Of a stretch of DNA of 9,093 nucleotides, positions 1 through 6,871 are shown piece after piece (position 1 is the first letter of the stretch; the number at the start of each line of letters is the position of its first letter). The DNA is from Planctomicrobium sp. (GTDB lineage: Bacteria > Planctomycetota > Planctomycetia > Planctomycetales > Planctomycetaceae): contig JAJDEL010000525.1 in assembly GCA_029259835.1 (NCBI GenBank), positions 1 to 9,093 on the forward strand. Direction: 5' to 3'. A model generated the notes under the pieces. The model saw nothing but the letters and a program-made list of their open reading frames with translations. It was not told the DNA's origin and did not search any database. The translations under genes and the position numbers were made by a program.

Positions 1-1
1 T

Positions 2-799
2 TATCTCATCCCGGAAGGGACTCCTTGCCGCTTTCTTGAAGCACTCGGCATCATGAACGCGGCAGGTCAGGTGCGGCAGTCACGGCAAAAGAAATTCCGG
101 CAGATCAATCGCTATCTTGAAATCGTCAACGACATCTATTCGAAATTGCCAGCCGATGGACCGCTACGCGTCGTCGATTTCGGTTGTGGCTTAAGTTATT
201 TGACGTTCGCCGTGCATCATCTGTTGAGTGAAATTCACCAGCGCGAGGTCATTCTGCTGGGCATCGACCAAAAGAAAGATGTGATCCAGCGCTGCGAGAC
301 GTTAGCGAGCGATCTTGGTCTCATTGGCCTCACTTTCTCAACCGGTCGCATCGAAGATGCTGAGCAACCAGAGAAAGTTCACCTCGCTCTGTCACTGCAT
401 GCTTGCGATACTGCGACGGATGCTGCATTGAACTATGCAGTCAGTGGGCAGTCCGAGGTTATTCTCGCAGTCCCGTGTTGTCAGCATGAAGTCTTCCCGC
501 AAATTGCCAGCGATGATCTCAACCTGATCCTCAAACACGGCATCCTCAAAGAGCGAATCGCCGCCCTCGCGACCGATGCCCTCCGCGCCGCCGCTCTCGA
601 AGTCGTCGGCTATAAAACCCAGATCATGGAGTTCATCGACCTGGAACATACGCCGAAAAACTTACTGATTCGGGCGGTGAAACGGCAGGCAACCAAAGCT
701 GAATCTTCCAGAGATGACTATCAAACTCTCAAGAGCCTGTTGAGTGTCAATACTCTTGCGGTAGATCAAATCTTCGCCGATGGACCTGATGATTCGTAA
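2..799 (+). CDS. SAM-dependent methyltransferase (Methyltransf_32-like), 5' end missing
   Basis: This is probably a class I SAM-dependent methyltransferase; the substrate is unknown and may be RNA. The reading frame is open back to base 2, and the residues before the first ATG (base 53) include PEGTPCRFLEALGIM. That fits the conserved lead-in of this family, which is usually followed by KFRQINRYLE as seen here. The real start therefore lies left of the window, and ATG 53 is an internal Met. Counting from Met 53, the SAM-binding motif I is VVDFGCGLSYLTFA (about 40-53), the acidic motif II is LLGID (68-72), and the family signatures LHACDTATD (115-123) and PCCQHE (141-146) follow. These signatures resemble the PF13679 group that includes METTL25-like proteins. 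The C-terminal segment EFIDLEHTPKNLLIRAVK is also typical. It ends with TAA and converges on the sulfatase gene across a 360-base gap. The family call is firm; the substrate is not known. Confidence 0.85.
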   Translation, partial: YLIPEGTPCRFLEALGIMNAAGQVRQSRQKKFRQINRYLEIVNDIYSKLPADGPLRVVDFGCGLSYLTFAVHHLLSEIHQREVILLGIDQKKDVIQRCETLASDLGLIGLTFSTGRIEDAEQPEKVHLALSLHACDTATDAALNYAVSGQSEVILAVPCCQHEVFPQIASDDLNLILKHGILKERIAALATDALRAAALEVVGYKTQIMEFIDLEHTPKNLLIRAVKRQATKAESSRDDYQTLKSLLSVNTLAVDQIFADGPDDS

Positions 800-849
800 G
801 GGAATTCTTGAAAAGAGACAATGCTCTCTGAGGTCAGTGATCAACCTGA

Positions 850-871
850 CGTTCTTCGCAGCGCGTGAACG
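850..871. terminator. Possible hairpin terminator after the methyltransferase gene
   Basis: The arms are CGTTC (850-854) and GAACG (867-871), with an inner CGC/GCG stem (857-859 and 863-865) and an AGC loop, giving about 8 bp with a small bulge. It lies 51 bases after the methyltransferase stop. There is no T-run directly after it on either strand, so calling it an intrinsic terminator is tentative. Confidence 0.25.
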
Positions 872-888
872 CAAAGCCTCAAAATTCA

Positions 889-1061
889 GAACACTAATTA
901 TCGCTAATCGGCGCTAATAAAAATGTTTAATTAGAGCACTTTTCGTATTGGTATTCGCGTTTTGCCTCGTGGAATTCAGCGTTTTTACTGATGAAAACCG
1001 TTTTCCGCAGGCACAGGAAAGAGTAATCTGCTCTAGCGTGGATGAGTGCCGATTAGTGTTC
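889..1061. repeat. 10-bp inverted repeat spanning the convergent gap
   Basis: GAACACTAAT at 889-898 is the exact reverse complement of ATTAGTGTTC at 1052-1061, with about 153 bases between the arms. It could close a long RNA stem or be chance in AT-rich DNA. There is no coding potential inside and no flanking duplication that I can see. Confidence 0.35.
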
Positions 1062-1142
1062 CAAATTTATTTTTTGTCAGAATGAATGACCCGTAACAAG
1101 TCATGGGGAACTTCAGACCTTCATAGCCCACCCATCAGAAGA

Positions 1143-1159
1143 ATTGCTTTAGAAGCAAT
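1143..1159 (-). terminator. Hairpin directly after the sulfatase stop codon
   Basis: A perfect 7-bp inverted repeat, ATTGCTT (1143-1149) and AAGCAAT (1153-1159), has a three-base loop and abuts the sulfatase TAG (1160-1162). On the minus strand it is followed by TTCTTCT, a weak pyrimidine tail. Its position immediately 3' of the stop suggests a weak terminator or a transcript-end stabilising hairpin. The stem is AT-rich, so efficiency would be modest. Confidence 0.45.
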
Positions 1160-2599
1160 CTACTTCCCATCAACCTTGATTCTTCCAGGTGCGCGAAAGC
1201 CGGTGCCTTTCGTTTTTGTCCTGGAGTCTCCAAGTTCCTGCCGAGTTGCTGCTGCGAATTCCTGAATTTTTGCAACGATCTCTGGGTGTTGGAGTTTGAC
1301 ATCATTTTTCTCTCCGATGTCTTCTCGCAAATTGAAGAGCGCGAGTTCGGTTTTCCCTTGAGTGTATCCGTTCGGAAGCCCGTCGCGGCCTGGTTCACCT
1401 GTCAGGCTACGGTACTTATGGGGGAAGTGCAGTTTCCAGTCTTGATACCGAATACATTGCAGTTCATTGCCCCAGTAATAGCAGTAGTATTCGTGGGGGG
1501 ACTTTGCACCCTCTTCGCCAGCTATGAGGGGCCAGATATCCAGACCATCGATCGCGTGCTTTGGAAGATCGGCACCGATCAAGTTGGCGACTGTCGGAAG
1601 AATATCAATCGTTGCTGCCAATTCGTTGCAAGTTGTGCCTGCTGGAATTTGACTGGGCCAACGCATGATGCAAGGCTCCCGGACGCCTCCTTCCCAGGAC
1701 GTACCTTTTCCTTCACGTAGTGGACCAGCGGAGCCGCCATGATTTCCATAGCTGAGCCAGGGACCGTTGTCAGAGGTGAAAATGACAAGTGTGTTTTCGT
1801 CGATCCCGTGTTTCTTAAGGCTACTCAGGATTTCGCCAACGCACCAGTCGATTTCCATGATCACATCCCCGTACATCCCTTGTTCGCTCTTTCCTTTGAA
1901 TTTCTCGGAAGCGAACAGTGGAACATGCGGCATAGAATGAGCGACATAGAGGAAGAACGGTTCTTCGTGATGATCGTCAATGAATTTCACGGCGCGTTCT
2001 GTATACCAGGTCGTCAAGTTAACCTGATCAGCAGGCGTGACTTGGGAGTTGATGATCTTGTTCCCGTCAAACATCGGCAAGTCCGGGAACGCTTTGCTTG
2101 TCGGATGGTACGGCCACATATCGTTTGAGTAAGGCAAGCCAAAGTAGTCGTCAAAGCCGTTTTGCAATGGCAGGAACGGATGGTGATGCCCCAGATGCCA
2201 TTTGCCATAGATCGCGGTTGCGTAGTTCTCTTGTTTGCAAATCTCGGAAAGCAGCACTTCATTTTTGTTAATCCCATGCGTCGAGCGATGGCTCGGCGCG
2301 CCCAACATGCCGATGCGATTTGAGTAGCAACCAGTCAGCAACGATGCCCGCGACGCTCCACAGACGGCCTGTGAAACATAAAAGCTCGTAAACTTCCGAC
2401 CTTCCGCAGCCATCTGATCCAGATGAGGAGTCTTAAATCCTTCAGCGCCAAAGCAGCCGACGTCCGCGTAACCTTGGTCATCTGTGAAGACGATAACGAT
2501 GTTCGGTTTGTCTGTGCGTTCTGCAGCACCGCAACTGGAAGGTAATGAAAGAACTGTTAGGCAGAGTGCAACCAGCACTCGAAGAGTTTGAGTTGTCAC
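1160..2599 (-). CDS. Secreted arylsulfatase-type sulfatase (formylglycine sulfatase)
   Basis: This protein hydrolyses sulfate esters, probably on polysaccharide or another sulfated organic molecule, outside the cytoplasmic membrane. It has 479 residues, normal for the family. Residues 1-25 form a signal peptide with a likely cut after CGAA. The metal site begins with [10 protein letters not shown] (D40, D41). C80 in [11 protein letters not shown] is the C-x-A-S-R cysteine that an FGE-type enzyme converts to formylglycine, with R84. YGKWHLGH (131-138), MPHVP (H225), TSDNG (D277, N278) and [11 protein letters not shown] (K298) supply the remaining active-site residues of the alkaline-phosphatase-like fold. 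The start is GTG; no in-frame ATG precedes it before a stop, and GGAG lies six bases upstream at 2606-2609. The maturation enzyme is not in the window. The neighbouring lipoprotein gene is 129 bases upstream on the same strand. Family membership is clear, but the substrate cannot be read from the sequence. Confidence 0.95.
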   Translation of the reverse strand: MTTQTLRVLVALCLTVLSLPSSCGAAERTDKPNIVIVFTDDQGYADVGCFGAEGFKTPHLDQMAAEGRKFTSFYVSQAVCGASRASLLTGCYSNRIGMLGAPSHRSTHGINKNEVLLSEICKQENYATAIYGKWHLGHHHPFLPLQNGFDDYFGLPYSNDMWPYHPTSKAFPDLPMFDGNKIINSQVTPADQVNLTTWYTERAVKFIDDHHEEPFFLYVAHSMPHVPLFASEKFKGKSEQGMYGDVIMEIDWCVGEILSSLKKHGIDENTLVIFTSDNGPWLSYGNHGGSAGPLREGKGTSWEGGVREPCIMRWPSQIPAGTTCNELAATIDILPTVANLIGADLPKHAIDGLDIWPLIAGEEGAKSPHEYYCYYWGNELQCIRYQDWKLHFPHKYRSLTGEPGRDGLPNGYTQGKTELALFNLREDIGEKNDVKLQHPEIVAKIQEFAAATRQELGDSRTKTKGTGFRAPGRIKVDGK

Positions 2600-2605
2600 T
2601 TTTGA

Positions 2606-2609
2606 CTCC
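2606..2609 (-). promoter_or_regulatory. Ribosome binding site supporting the GTG start of the sulfatase
   Basis: On the minus strand GGAG precedes the GTG start by six bases. It is one of the clearer Shine-Dalgarno sites in the window, and it settles the choice of a non-ATG start. Confidence 0.65.
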
Positions 2610-2728
2610 AGCAGAGTTTTGACGAATTTGAATTGGCGACGGGAAGCCTTGGCGGTTTGAGAAGAGAATGAAGAGTCAGGGCGTCATCTTTCTATACTGG
2701 ACCCTCAACTCTAGGCCCTCAACCATTT

Positions 2729-3583
2729 CTAAAAACCAGATGATCCGCCGGTCGTAGATGTTCCGGTCGCTTTATCAATTTGGGCAGTGACTCGTGGTTG
2801 AACGGAGAACGTTTGCAGCGCGAGGTCAACGCGTTGTCGGAATTGTGAGGAAAACGACTTCGGTCCCACAATCAAAATTGCTGTCTGAACATCGCCTGCC
2901 AAATGTTCATAGAGAACGGCCTGTACCTGATGACCGTTGTCTGGCTCTTCAGAGATAAAACGAATGACTGAATAGTTTTTCGAATCAATATACTTGGAGT
3001 GCGGGCTGCCAGGGATAGGGTAAGAGGCACCATATCGAACATTGTCGTTGGGGCTATTGGCTTCCCCTTCTGGAATCACAACGTCAAAAGCGGCCCCAAG
3101 CAAATCTTCAAGATCATTCAGAAATTCAATCGGATCTTCTTCCAGAGAGCCTTCGACAAGAATGAACCTGCTGTGATTAGACAGAACATAAATCCGGGAA
3201 TCGACTTGTTCACCAGCTTCGCCTGGCAAAAACGTTTGCCACGCTTCGATAATGCCAGGTAACTCGATTCCTAACACTTCCGGATGTCTTGCGTCTGGTC
3301 CCAGGAACGTGTTCCCTTCCTCATTTTTCAAGAGTTCAGGCCGCTGCATTGCGACACCAAACGGCGACGGCAACCGCCACTTCAATCCCAAGTCTGATCG
3401 TTCCCAGATCGGAGATGTGAGATTCGCTTCTATCGTTTGCGTATATTCATAGAATTCGGATGAAGCTTTCAGGCGTTCTTCATACTTGGCCCGTCCACAC
3501 CCTGCTACTGAAATTGTTAGCAAGACCGGCAGTGAAAAATTGAAAACCCAATTTGCCATTCTCATATCTCTGACCATCTTCAT
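2729..3583 (-). CDS. Putative lipoprotein of unknown function
   Basis: I do not recognise the family. From the chosen ATG (3583) the product has 284 residues. It begins with a basic n-region (K2, R5, R8), a hydrophobic stretch (about 12-26) and the lipobox VAGC, with C29 as the likely lipidated residue, so it should be membrane-anchored and face the periplasm. The rest is soluble, with an aromatic/charged segment after the anchor (YEERLKASSEFYEYTQTIEA) and a predicted alpha/beta body. A Gly/Ser/Thr-rich tail (TGTSTTGGSSGF) ends it. The open frame continues upstream to 3931, but that part would overlap zwf by about 250 bases and would bury the signal peptide, so I rejected it. ATGs at 3577, 3565 and 3559 are alternatives; the last would remove the positive charges. 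It is divergent from zwf and upstream of the sulfatase. The gene is probably real; the function is unknown. Confidence 0.75.
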   Translation of the reverse strand: MKMVRDMRMANWVFNFSLPVLLTISVAGCGRAKYEERLKASSEFYEYTQTIEANLTSPIWERSDLGLKWRLPSPFGVAMQRPELLKNEEGNTFLGPDARHPEVLGIELPGIIEAWQTFLPGEAGEQVDSRIYVLSNHSRFILVEGSLEEDPIEFLNDLEDLLGAAFDVVIPEGEANSPNDNVRYGASYPIPGSPHSKYIDSKNYSVIRFISEEPDNGHQVQAVLYEHLAGDVQTAILIVGPKSFSSQFRQRVDLALQTFSVQPRVTAQIDKATGTSTTGGSSGF

Positions 3584-3682
3584 TGATTCGCCAGCAAGTG
3601 TTGGCTGACATTGTTTCTCAAATACGTAAAGATACGTTCTCGGGCCTTCAACTTTCCACCATTGAACGCAAATTGTTGAACC
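3584..3682. promoter_or_regulatory. Divergent promoter region between the lipoprotein gene and zwf
   Basis: These 99 bases separate two start codons facing away from each other, so both promoters should lie here or inside the gene ends. I see no convincing -35/-10 pair. ATACGT occurs twice with exactly 10-bp spacing (3622-3627 and 3632-3637), one helical turn, which could be paired half-sites for a regulator. No clear Shine-Dalgarno precedes zwf. Confidence 0.4.
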
Positions 3683-5224
3683 ATGAATTCGAATTCTAAT
3701 CCAACACCGTCTCAAATCGATGATGTCACGATCATGATTTTCGGAGCTTCTGGAGATTTGACTGGTCGAAAATTGATTCCAGCCCTCTTCGACCTCTATA
3801 AAAATGGCTACCTGGGAGGGAATTGTCTGATCGTCGGTGTTGCTCGTCGCGAGAAAACAAGTGATTCTTTCCGGTCGGAGTTGAAAACGGAACTTGGAGA
3901 GGAAATTCCACAATCGGCGATGGATAATCACTGGAACGATTTCGCATCAATGCTGCGTTATGTTCACGTGGATCTGACGAATCAGGCTGATTACGTTTCA
4001 TTAAAAGAACAAGTTGAGGAGGTCGAGTCCGAGCGCAGGCTGCCTGGGCACCGTGTTGTCTACCTTGCCACTTCATCGAGCCTTTTTCTGCCGTCGATAC
4101 AAAACCTCTCTTCCGTCGGCATGATTCCTCCTGATGCAAACAGGGTGCGCGTCGTGATCGAGAAGCCGTTCGGCCACGATTTCGACTCCGCAAATAAATT
4201 GAGCCAGGGTCTCAGCCAATTACTGAATGAAGATCAGATCTACCGCATCGATCACTACCTCGGGAAAGAGACTGTCCAAAACATCCTGCTGTTCCGGTTC
4301 GGAAATGCGATCTTCGAACCGCTCTTCAATCGAAATCACATCGACCATGTTCAAATCACCGTTGCGGAGTCGCAAGGGATCGAAGGAGGACGAGGCAAGA
4401 CCTACGACAAATCAGGCGCACTTCGGGACGTGCTGCAAAATCATGCCTTGCAGTTACTTTGCCTAGTCGCGATGGAGCCCCCTTCTCTCTTTGAAGCAGA
4501 GCACATTCGCGACGAAAAATTAAAAGTCCTGCAAACGTTGAAACCGGGACGAAGTGGAAACGTCGATGAATGGGCAGTCGCTGGGCAGTATGCAGCCAGT
4601 TCAATTCGGGGTGAAAAAGTTAAAGGCTATGTGGACGAAGACCGAGTCGCCGCTGACTCTCAAACGGAAACATTTGCTGCCATGGAGGCTCGAATTGATA
4701 ACTGGCGTTGGGCAGGCGTTCCGTTTTATTTAAGAACCGGAAAGCGAATGGCAACACGCGTCACGGAAATCGCGATTCAGTTCAAACTGCCACCGCTGCA
4801 TCTTTTCACGACTGTCGAGTGCGAAGGCATTGATTGCGAGCCAGCCAACGCCCAATCAAATACGCTCGTCTTTCGTATTCAGCCACACGAGGCGATTTCG
4901 ATCTCCTTTTCAACGAAACGACCTGGGATGCAGTACCGACTCCAGCCTGTGGAGATGGACTTCGACTTTAAAGGATCCTTCGCCATTGACTTACCAGCAG
5001 CTTACGAACGTTTGCTTCTGGATGCGATGCGAGGTGATTCAACACTCTTCACTCGCAGCGATGAACTCGAAGCGGCGTGGAAGTTTGTCGATCCGATTCT
5101 TCAGCAGTGGGAACAGGAAGATCACCGACCGGAACTATACCCAGCAGGAACCTGGGGACCGAAAGGCGGGAATCAATTACTCTCACGGAACGGACATTAC
5201 TGGCGCGCTCCAACTCCAGAATAG
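3683..5224 (+). CDS. zwf: Glucose-6-phosphate 1-dehydrogenase
   Basis: It oxidises glucose 6-phosphate to 6-phosphogluconolactone with NADP+ (or NAD+), the first step of the oxidative pentose phosphate pathway in the cytoplasm. It has 513 residues, normal for the family. The N-terminal Rossmann motif is GASGDLTGRKL (21-31), followed by EKPFGHD (160-166). The signature RIDHYLGKE (188-196) contains the phosphate-binding H191 and K195. QNH (252-254) provides the likely catalytic base H254, 63 residues after H191, which matches the 62-residue spacing I recall for the Leuconostoc enzyme (H178, H240). C-terminal blocks YLRTGKRM, YERLLLDAMRGDSTLF and YPAGTWGP are intact. The ATG at 3683 gives a short, normal N-terminal lead. 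The usual partners pgl, gnd and opcA are not adjacent. The next gene is a decarboxylase 143 bases downstream, separated by hairpins, so zwf is probably its own transcription unit. Confidence 0.97.
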   Translation: MNSNSNPTPSQIDDVTIMIFGASGDLTGRKLIPALFDLYKNGYLGGNCLIVGVARREKTSDSFRSELKTELGEEIPQSAMDNHWNDFASMLRYVHVDLTNQADYVSLKEQVEEVESERRLPGHRVVYLATSSSLFLPSIQNLSSVGMIPPDANRVRVVIEKPFGHDFDSANKLSQGLSQLLNEDQIYRIDHYLGKETVQNILLFRFGNAIFEPLFNRNHIDHVQITVAESQGIEGGRGKTYDKSGALRDVLQNHALQLLCLVAMEPPSLFEAEHIRDEKLKVLQTLKPGRSGNVDEWAVAGQYAASSIRGEKVKGYVDEDRVAADSQTETFAAMEARIDNWRWAGVPFYLRTGKRMATRVTEIAIQFKLPPLHLFTTVECEGIDCEPANAQSNTLVFRIQPHEAISISFSTKRPGMQYRLQPVEMDFDFKGSFAIDLPAAYERLLLDAMRGDSTLFTRSDELEAAWKFVDPILQQWEQEDHRPELYPAGTWGPKGGNQLLSRNGHYWRAPTPE

Positions 5225-5242
5225 AGACAATTTATTTGTTGC

Positions 5243-5268
5243 CTGGGTGAGCCTTTCGCGTAACCCAG
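5243..5268. repeat. Hairpin CTGGGT/ACCCAG after zwf
   Basis: A 6-bp stem (5243-5248 with 5263-5268) encloses a 14-base loop, GAGCCTTTCGCGTA. It begins 18 bases after the zwf stop. Its arms share the CTGGG/CCCAG core with the next hairpin, which suggests that both belong to one composite repeat. I recall similar CTGGGT...ACCCAG elements between genes in planctomycete genomes but could not check this. Confidence 0.5.
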
Positions 5269-5293
5269 CACCACGAATGGCGTCAGACAAAAA

Positions 5294-5318
5294 GGCTGGG
5301 GCGAGTCCCAGCCTACTA
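5294..5318. repeat. Dispersed hairpin repeat, copy 1
   Basis: GGCTGGGG (5294-5301) pairs with TCCCAGCC (5306-5313), including one G-T pair, around a CGAG loop, followed by TACTA. Bases 5295-5318 match copy 2 at 8081-8104 at 22 of 24 positions. On the minus strand the stem is followed by TTTTT, a terminator-like shape, yet no minus-strand gene reads into it. On the plus strand the tail is only TACTATT. Confidence 0.7.
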
Positions 5319-5324
5319 TTACTG

Positions 5325-5337
5325 CGGTGACTCACCG
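5325..5337. promoter_or_regulatory. Palindrome CGGTGA-C-TCACCG upstream of the decarboxylase
   Basis: Two 6-bp arms form a perfect dyad around a single C, ending 30 bases before the decarboxylase ATG. It could be an operator, a short RNA hairpin (5-bp stem, ACT loop), or the end of the composite repeat. There is no second copy in the window that would identify a regulator. Confidence 0.35.
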
Positions 5338-5367
5338 AACTCTCAAACGAAAGAAACCCATCGCAGC

Positions 5368-6870
5368 ATGACCAGCGAGACACCACTCACTTCTCGGCAA
5401 CGCATCCGACGTGCATACTCTCCGCAAACGCTGGAAACGCTCGGGGAGCATTTAATCGAGCGGCTTGGCGAGCACCTGAGTCAGTTGCAACGGCGTGATG
5501 AAGTCGTCTTGAACTGGAAACTTCCTGAGCCGAATCTTTCGCTTGCTCACGAAACTTTGAGTACCGCAGGAGACGATCCGGAACTGCTCTCGAGATTCCG
5601 AGGACTGATTGAAATCGCGATCAGGCACGGACATAATCTTCATCATCCGCGTTATATCGGTCATCAGGTTCCAGCATCGATTCCTTTGGCTGGGCTGTTT
5701 GACGCGCTTGGTTCCATTACAAATCAAGTGATGGCAGTCTACGAAATGGGACCGTGGGCAACTTCGGTTGAGCGGGCACTTATCGAGCGTTGGGGCGCTG
5801 TTCTCGGGCTGACGCCAGGGACGTTTTCCGGTCTCGTCACACATGGAGGATCACTCGCGAACCTAACAGCTTTGCTGACCGCCAGGAACGTTTCTCTCAA
5901 AGAGTCCTGGTCGCAGGGCATCGGGCATTCCAATCGATTGCCGGTCCTGGTGACACAGGCCGACGCACACTACTGCGTGACACGTTCGGCAGGAATTTTG
6001 GGAATTGGCACCGAACAAGTCATCAAAGTTCCGCTCGACGGCAGACGTCGTATGGATCCGAATGCGCTCGATGACATTCTCGCTCGACTGCGAAAAGAGG
6101 GGACACCCATCGTCGCTGTTTCAGCGTCTGCGTGTGCGACTCCGATTGGAGCCTTTGACCCACTCAATGAGATCGCAGACATTTGCGAGCGACATGATGT
6201 GTGGATGCACGTCGATGCAGCTCATGGCGGGGCGGTTTCCTTTAGTGAGAAACATCGCCACTTGATCGACGGAATTGCTCGCGCCGACAGTTTTATTTGC
6301 GATGCTCACAAAACGCTCTTTGTACCGGCACTCTGTGCTTTTGTCTTTTACAAAGACAAGCAACATCGATTCGAAACCTTCCAGCAAGACGCTCCCTATC
6401 TGTTCGATCCCTCCGCACCAGGCATGGCGAATATCGATAGTGGCATGGTCACGATTGAATGCACCAAGCGGGCCGCGACTTATGGACTGTGGGGCGTCTG
6501 GTCGCTTTTCGGTCAACAGATTTTTTCCGACCTGATCGACGAAACCTTCGCTACCACGCGACTCTTCTACGAAAAACTGTGCGAAGCTGAAGACTTCGAA
6601 CCACTGCACGAACCAGAGTGCAACATCCAGGTCTTTCGTTATCTCCCGCCTTCGAAGTACGATCTCTCAGAACAGGAAGTCGGAGAACTGAATCGAAAAG
6701 TCCGTCGGCATCTCATGGAGTCCGGCGAGTTCTACATCGTTCAGACCAACCTCGACGGAGTCGGCGCACTACGTGTTTGCGTGATGAATCCACTGACCAA
6801 CGAAGCCGATCTCGATCAACTGCTTTCGTCGATTCGAACCTCTGCCTTACAACTTCTGGAAAGCGAATAG
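5368..6870 (+). CDS. PLP-dependent group II amino acid decarboxylase family protein
   Basis: This fold-type I PLP enzyme most likely removes the alpha-carboxylate of an amino acid; the substrate is not determined. It has 500 residues, as usual for the family. THGGSLANLTALLTARN (158-174) is the phosphate-binding/small-residue block. DAHYCVTRSAGILGIG (199-214) carries H201, which stacks on the cofactor. HVDAAHGGA (281-289) carries D283, which pairs with the pyridine nitrogen. CDAHKTLFVPAL (311-322) carries K315, the Schiff-base lysine. The blocks look closer to the sulfinoalanine / diaminobutyrate / aromatic-type group II enzymes than to bacterial glutamate decarboxylase, which has a different GHKYG motif. 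All key residues are present, so it should be active. The first ATG was used; there is no strong Shine-Dalgarno. Its stop is one base before the cinA ATG, so the two genes are very probably one operon. Confidence 0.92.
   Translation: MTSETPLTSRQRIRRAYSPQTLETLGEHLIERLGEHLSQLQRRDEVVLNWKLPEPNLSLAHETLSTAGDDPELLSRFRGLIEIAIRHGHNLHHPRYIGHQVPASIPLAGLFDALGSITNQVMAVYEMGPWATSVERALIERWGAVLGLTPGTFSGLVTHGGSLANLTALLTARNVSLKESWSQGIGHSNRLPVLVTQADAHYCVTRSAGILGIGTEQVIKVPLDGRRRMDPNALDDILARLRKEGTPIVAVSASACATPIGAFDPLNEIADICERHDVWMHVDAAHGGAVSFSEKHRHLIDGIARADSFICDAHKTLFVPALCAFVFYKDKQHRFETFQQDAPYLFDPSAPGMANIDSGMVTIECTKRAATYGLWGVWSLFGQQIFSDLIDETFATTRLFYEKLCEAEDFEPLHEPECNIQVFRYLPPSKYDLSEQEVGELNRKVRRHLMESGEFYIVQTNLDGVGALRVCVMNPLTNEADLDQLLSSIRTSALQLLESE
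6858..6863 (+). promoter_or_regulatory. Ribosome binding site of cinA inside the decarboxylase end
   Basis: GGAAAG lies eight bases before the cinA ATG and inside the last codons of the decarboxylase. With only one base between TAG and ATG, ribosomes finishing the first gene can restart on the second, which supports translational coupling. Confidence 0.55.
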
Positions 6871-6871
6871 T

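Larger units (their letters stand above)
800..1159. other. Convergent non-coding gap with inverted repeats
   Basis: I see no credible gene in these 360 bases between the methyltransferase stop and the sulfatase stop. The region is AT-rich around 880-1080 and holds a T-run at 1070-1076. It contains a compact hairpin (850-871), a 7-bp inverted repeat CTAATTA/TAATTAG (894-900 and 928-934), and a longer-range 10-bp inverted repeat (889-898 with 1052-1061). The motif CGCTAAT also occurs twice (902-908, 912-918). Its position between two gene ends fits a transcription-termination zone. Confidence 0.6.
5225..5367. other. zwf-decarboxylase gap with three successive stem-loops
   Basis: This non-coding gap holds three stem-loops in a row: 5243-5268, 5294-5313 and 5325-5337. 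They may end the zwf transcript and/or belong to a dispersed intergenic repeat. No clear promoter or Shine-Dalgarno is visible before the decarboxylase ATG. Confidence 0.6.

Noticed and set aside
1286..2128. Plus-strand open frames across the sulfatase gene
   Set aside because: They are antisense to a strongly conserved sulfatase, have no recognisable motifs, and are shadows of its codon pattern.
3584..3931. N-terminal extension of the lipoprotein reading frame up to 3931
   Set aside because: It would overlap the start of zwf by about 250 bases on the opposite strand and would place the lipoprotein signal peptide in the middle of the protein. The lipobox fits a start at or near 3583.
3732..4193. 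Minus-strand open frame inside zwf
   Set aside because: It lies opposite conserved zwf motifs, its composition is Arg/Ser-rich as expected for a shadow frame, and it has no domain.
5287..5313. Minus-strand intrinsic terminator (hairpin followed by TTTTT)
   Set aside because: The shape is right, but no minus-strand gene reads into it, and the same hairpin lacks the T-run at its second copy. A repeat element explains both better.
5243..5337. CRISPR-like array in the zwf-decarboxylase gap
   Set aside because: The stem-loops are not equal-length direct repeats with regular spacers, and no cas gene is nearby.
6121..6609. 162-codon minus-strand open frame inside the decarboxylase
   Set aside because: It overlaps the PLP-lysine region of a clear gene and has no family features of its own.
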